Assembly: GCA_037383845.1 (NCBI GenBank)
Contig: JARRON010000070.1
Location: 1-6,887, forward strand
Reading direction: 5' to 3'
From: JARRON01 sp037383845
Lineage (GTDB): Bacteria; Pseudomonadota; Gammaproteobacteria; Steroidobacterales; XN24
Length of the DNA: 6,887 bases
Below are positions 6,310 through 6,887 of this stretch, in pieces. Each line of letters begins with the position of its first letter. The stretch's first letter is position 1. Below the pieces are notes generated by a model that worked only from the letters and a program-made list of their open reading frames with translations, was not told the origin of the DNA and did no database searches. The position numbers and the translations under genes are program-made.

Positions 6310-6427
6310 TATGGAACAGAATGTTGGAATAGTTTTCTCCAGTAATTTATCTCGATCTGGCACCCGCGCCGGAACAGGAACTTTGGGCCGGGGGACGCGT
6401 CTCATAGTTCCGGTGGCCAGGAAAGCG

Positions 6428-6433
6428 TACACT
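6428..6433 (+). promoter_or_regulatory. Weak candidate -10 element of ssrA
   Basis: TACACT matches 4 of 6 -10 bases, including TA and the final T, and lies 19 bp before the mature tmRNA 5' end. Transcription would begin near 6440 and leave a short leader to be removed by RNase P. No acceptable -35 stands 16-18 bp upstream, so ssrA may instead be read through from smpB or from a site in 6310-6400. Confidence 0.3.
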
Positions 6434-6452
6434 TGGGCTGCCAGAAGTTTCC

Positions 6453-6827
6453 GGGGGCGACATGGCTTCGACGCGTGTCGCGAAACCCGGAGTGCATGCC
6501 GAGGTGCAGGTACCTCGTAAAACTGTCTGCAAACTACATAGTTGCCAACGACGACAACTACGCACTCGCTGCTTAAAACCCAGTAGGGTGCCGTCTGACT
6601 GGAGCCGTGCTTGTGCGTCCAGAGCCCCTCGGGGCATTCAGGCGTCGACTCTCACAAGATCGCGGTGAAGCTCTCCCGGGGCGGATCCGTTAAAACCTTA
6701 CCGGGATCGCCGGTTGTCTTCCCTGCCCGTCGGGTAGCAGTCGGTTAAATTAATAGACGCGGATAAGCATGTAGAGCCGATGGCGGAGAATTCGCGGACG
6801 GCGGTTCGATTCCGCCCGCCTCCACCA
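6453..6827 (+). ncRNA. ssrA: Transfer-messenger RNA (tmRNA, 10Sa RNA), one-piece
   Basis: tmRNA rescues stalled ribosomes by acting first as alanyl-tRNA, then as mRNA for a degradation tag. The 5' end GGGGGCG (6453-6459) pairs with CGCCTCC (6817-6823) as a 7-bp acceptor stem. Its third pair is G6455-U6821, the G-U pair recognised by alanyl-tRNA synthetase. A6824 is the discriminator base and CCA (6825-6827) is encoded. The T arm is GGCGG (6800-6804), TTCGATT, CCGCC (6812-6816). The conserved 5' GGCTTCGACG (6464-6473) and 3' TAAGCATGTAGAGCCG (6765-6780) are present. The tag frame at 6544-6576 encodes ANDDNYALAA then TAA. Length is 375 nt, close to E. coli (363). It follows smpB and ends in a strong terminator. 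Confidence 0.97.
6544..6576 (+). other. tmRNA proteolysis-tag reading frame (ANDDNYALAA, stop)
   Basis: Within ssrA, GCC at 6544-6546 is the resume codon and TAA at 6574-6576 the stop. The ten encoded residues are ANDDNYALAA. The C-terminal ALAA is the degron read by ClpXP/ClpAP, and the AND-NY part corresponds to E. coli ANDENYALAA. The upstream TAGTT-like context before the resume codon (6539-6543) resembles that in E. coli. Confidence 0.93.
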
Positions 6828-6834
6828 AACAATT

Positions 6835-6873
6835 GAACGGGGTGCACCGAAAGGTGTGCCCCGTTCTGTTTTT
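6835..6873 (+). terminator. Rho-independent terminator of ssrA
   Basis: GAACGGGGTGCACC (6835-6848) pairs with GGTGTGCCCCGTTC (6853-6866) as a 14-bp stem with two G-U wobbles and no bulge. It is closed by a GAAA tetraloop (6849-6852) and followed by a five-T run (6869-6873). It lies 7 nt after the tmRNA CCA end. Confidence 0.93.
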
Positions 6874-6887
6874 CGGGAGTGCGGGTT

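Noticed and set aside
6800..6887. Phage or integrative-element attachment site at the ssrA 3' end
   Set aside because: The tmRNA 3' end is a common integration target, but here it is followed at once by its own terminator. No integrase gene or direct repeat of the 3' end is visible before the window stops.

Overview
The window is a GC-rich, gene-dense piece of a bacterial chromosome holding conserved housekeeping genes. I see no mobile element, CRISPR array or unknown gene cluster. Gene content and order (hrcA | nadK-recN | fur | bamE | rnfH | smpB-ssrA) point to a gammaproteobacterium. From memory, recN-fur-bamE(omlA)-rnfH-ratA-smpB is the Pseudomonas-type arrangement, and E. coli has nadK-recN-bamE-rnfH-ratA-smpB-ssrA. 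An HrcA repressor next to this block, together with the high GC, fits Chromatiales/Ectothiorhodospiraceae-like lineages better than enterics or pseudomonads; that placement is inference.

Layout. Positions 1-196 (minus) hold the first 65 codons of hrcA, whose gene continues off the left edge. A 241-bp divergent control region follows (197-437). It contains a 9-9-9 inverted repeat resembling the CIRCE operator, overlapping a candidate hrcA promoter. NAD kinase (438-1337) and the DNA-repair SMC-like ATPase RecN (1348-3024) are co-directional with a 10-bp gap and are probably co-transcribed. Fur (3042-3476, minus) converges on recN and diverges from the BAM lipoprotein gene bamE (3567-3932) across a 90-bp region with overlapping -10 elements. 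RnfH (3945-4268, minus) converges on bamE. Upstream of it in the same direction is a sodium-dependent NSS/SNF-family transporter (4313-5698, minus), in the slot where ratA usually lies. smpB (5815-6309) diverges from the transporter and is followed by a complete one-piece tmRNA gene (6453-6827) with encoded CCA and tag ANDDNYALAA, then a strong intrinsic terminator (6835-6873).

Functional links. SmpB and tmRNA form the trans-translation ribosome-rescue system. HrcA, with a CIRCE-like site, suggests repressor-type heat-shock control, probably of a grpE-dnaK-dnaJ cluster to the left (outside the window). Fur handles iron-responsive regulation, BamE outer-membrane protein assembly, NadK the NADP pool, and RecN double-strand-break repair. 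The points most worth a second look are the CIRCE-like operator and the apparent replacement of ratA by the transporter. Neither amounts to a new system.
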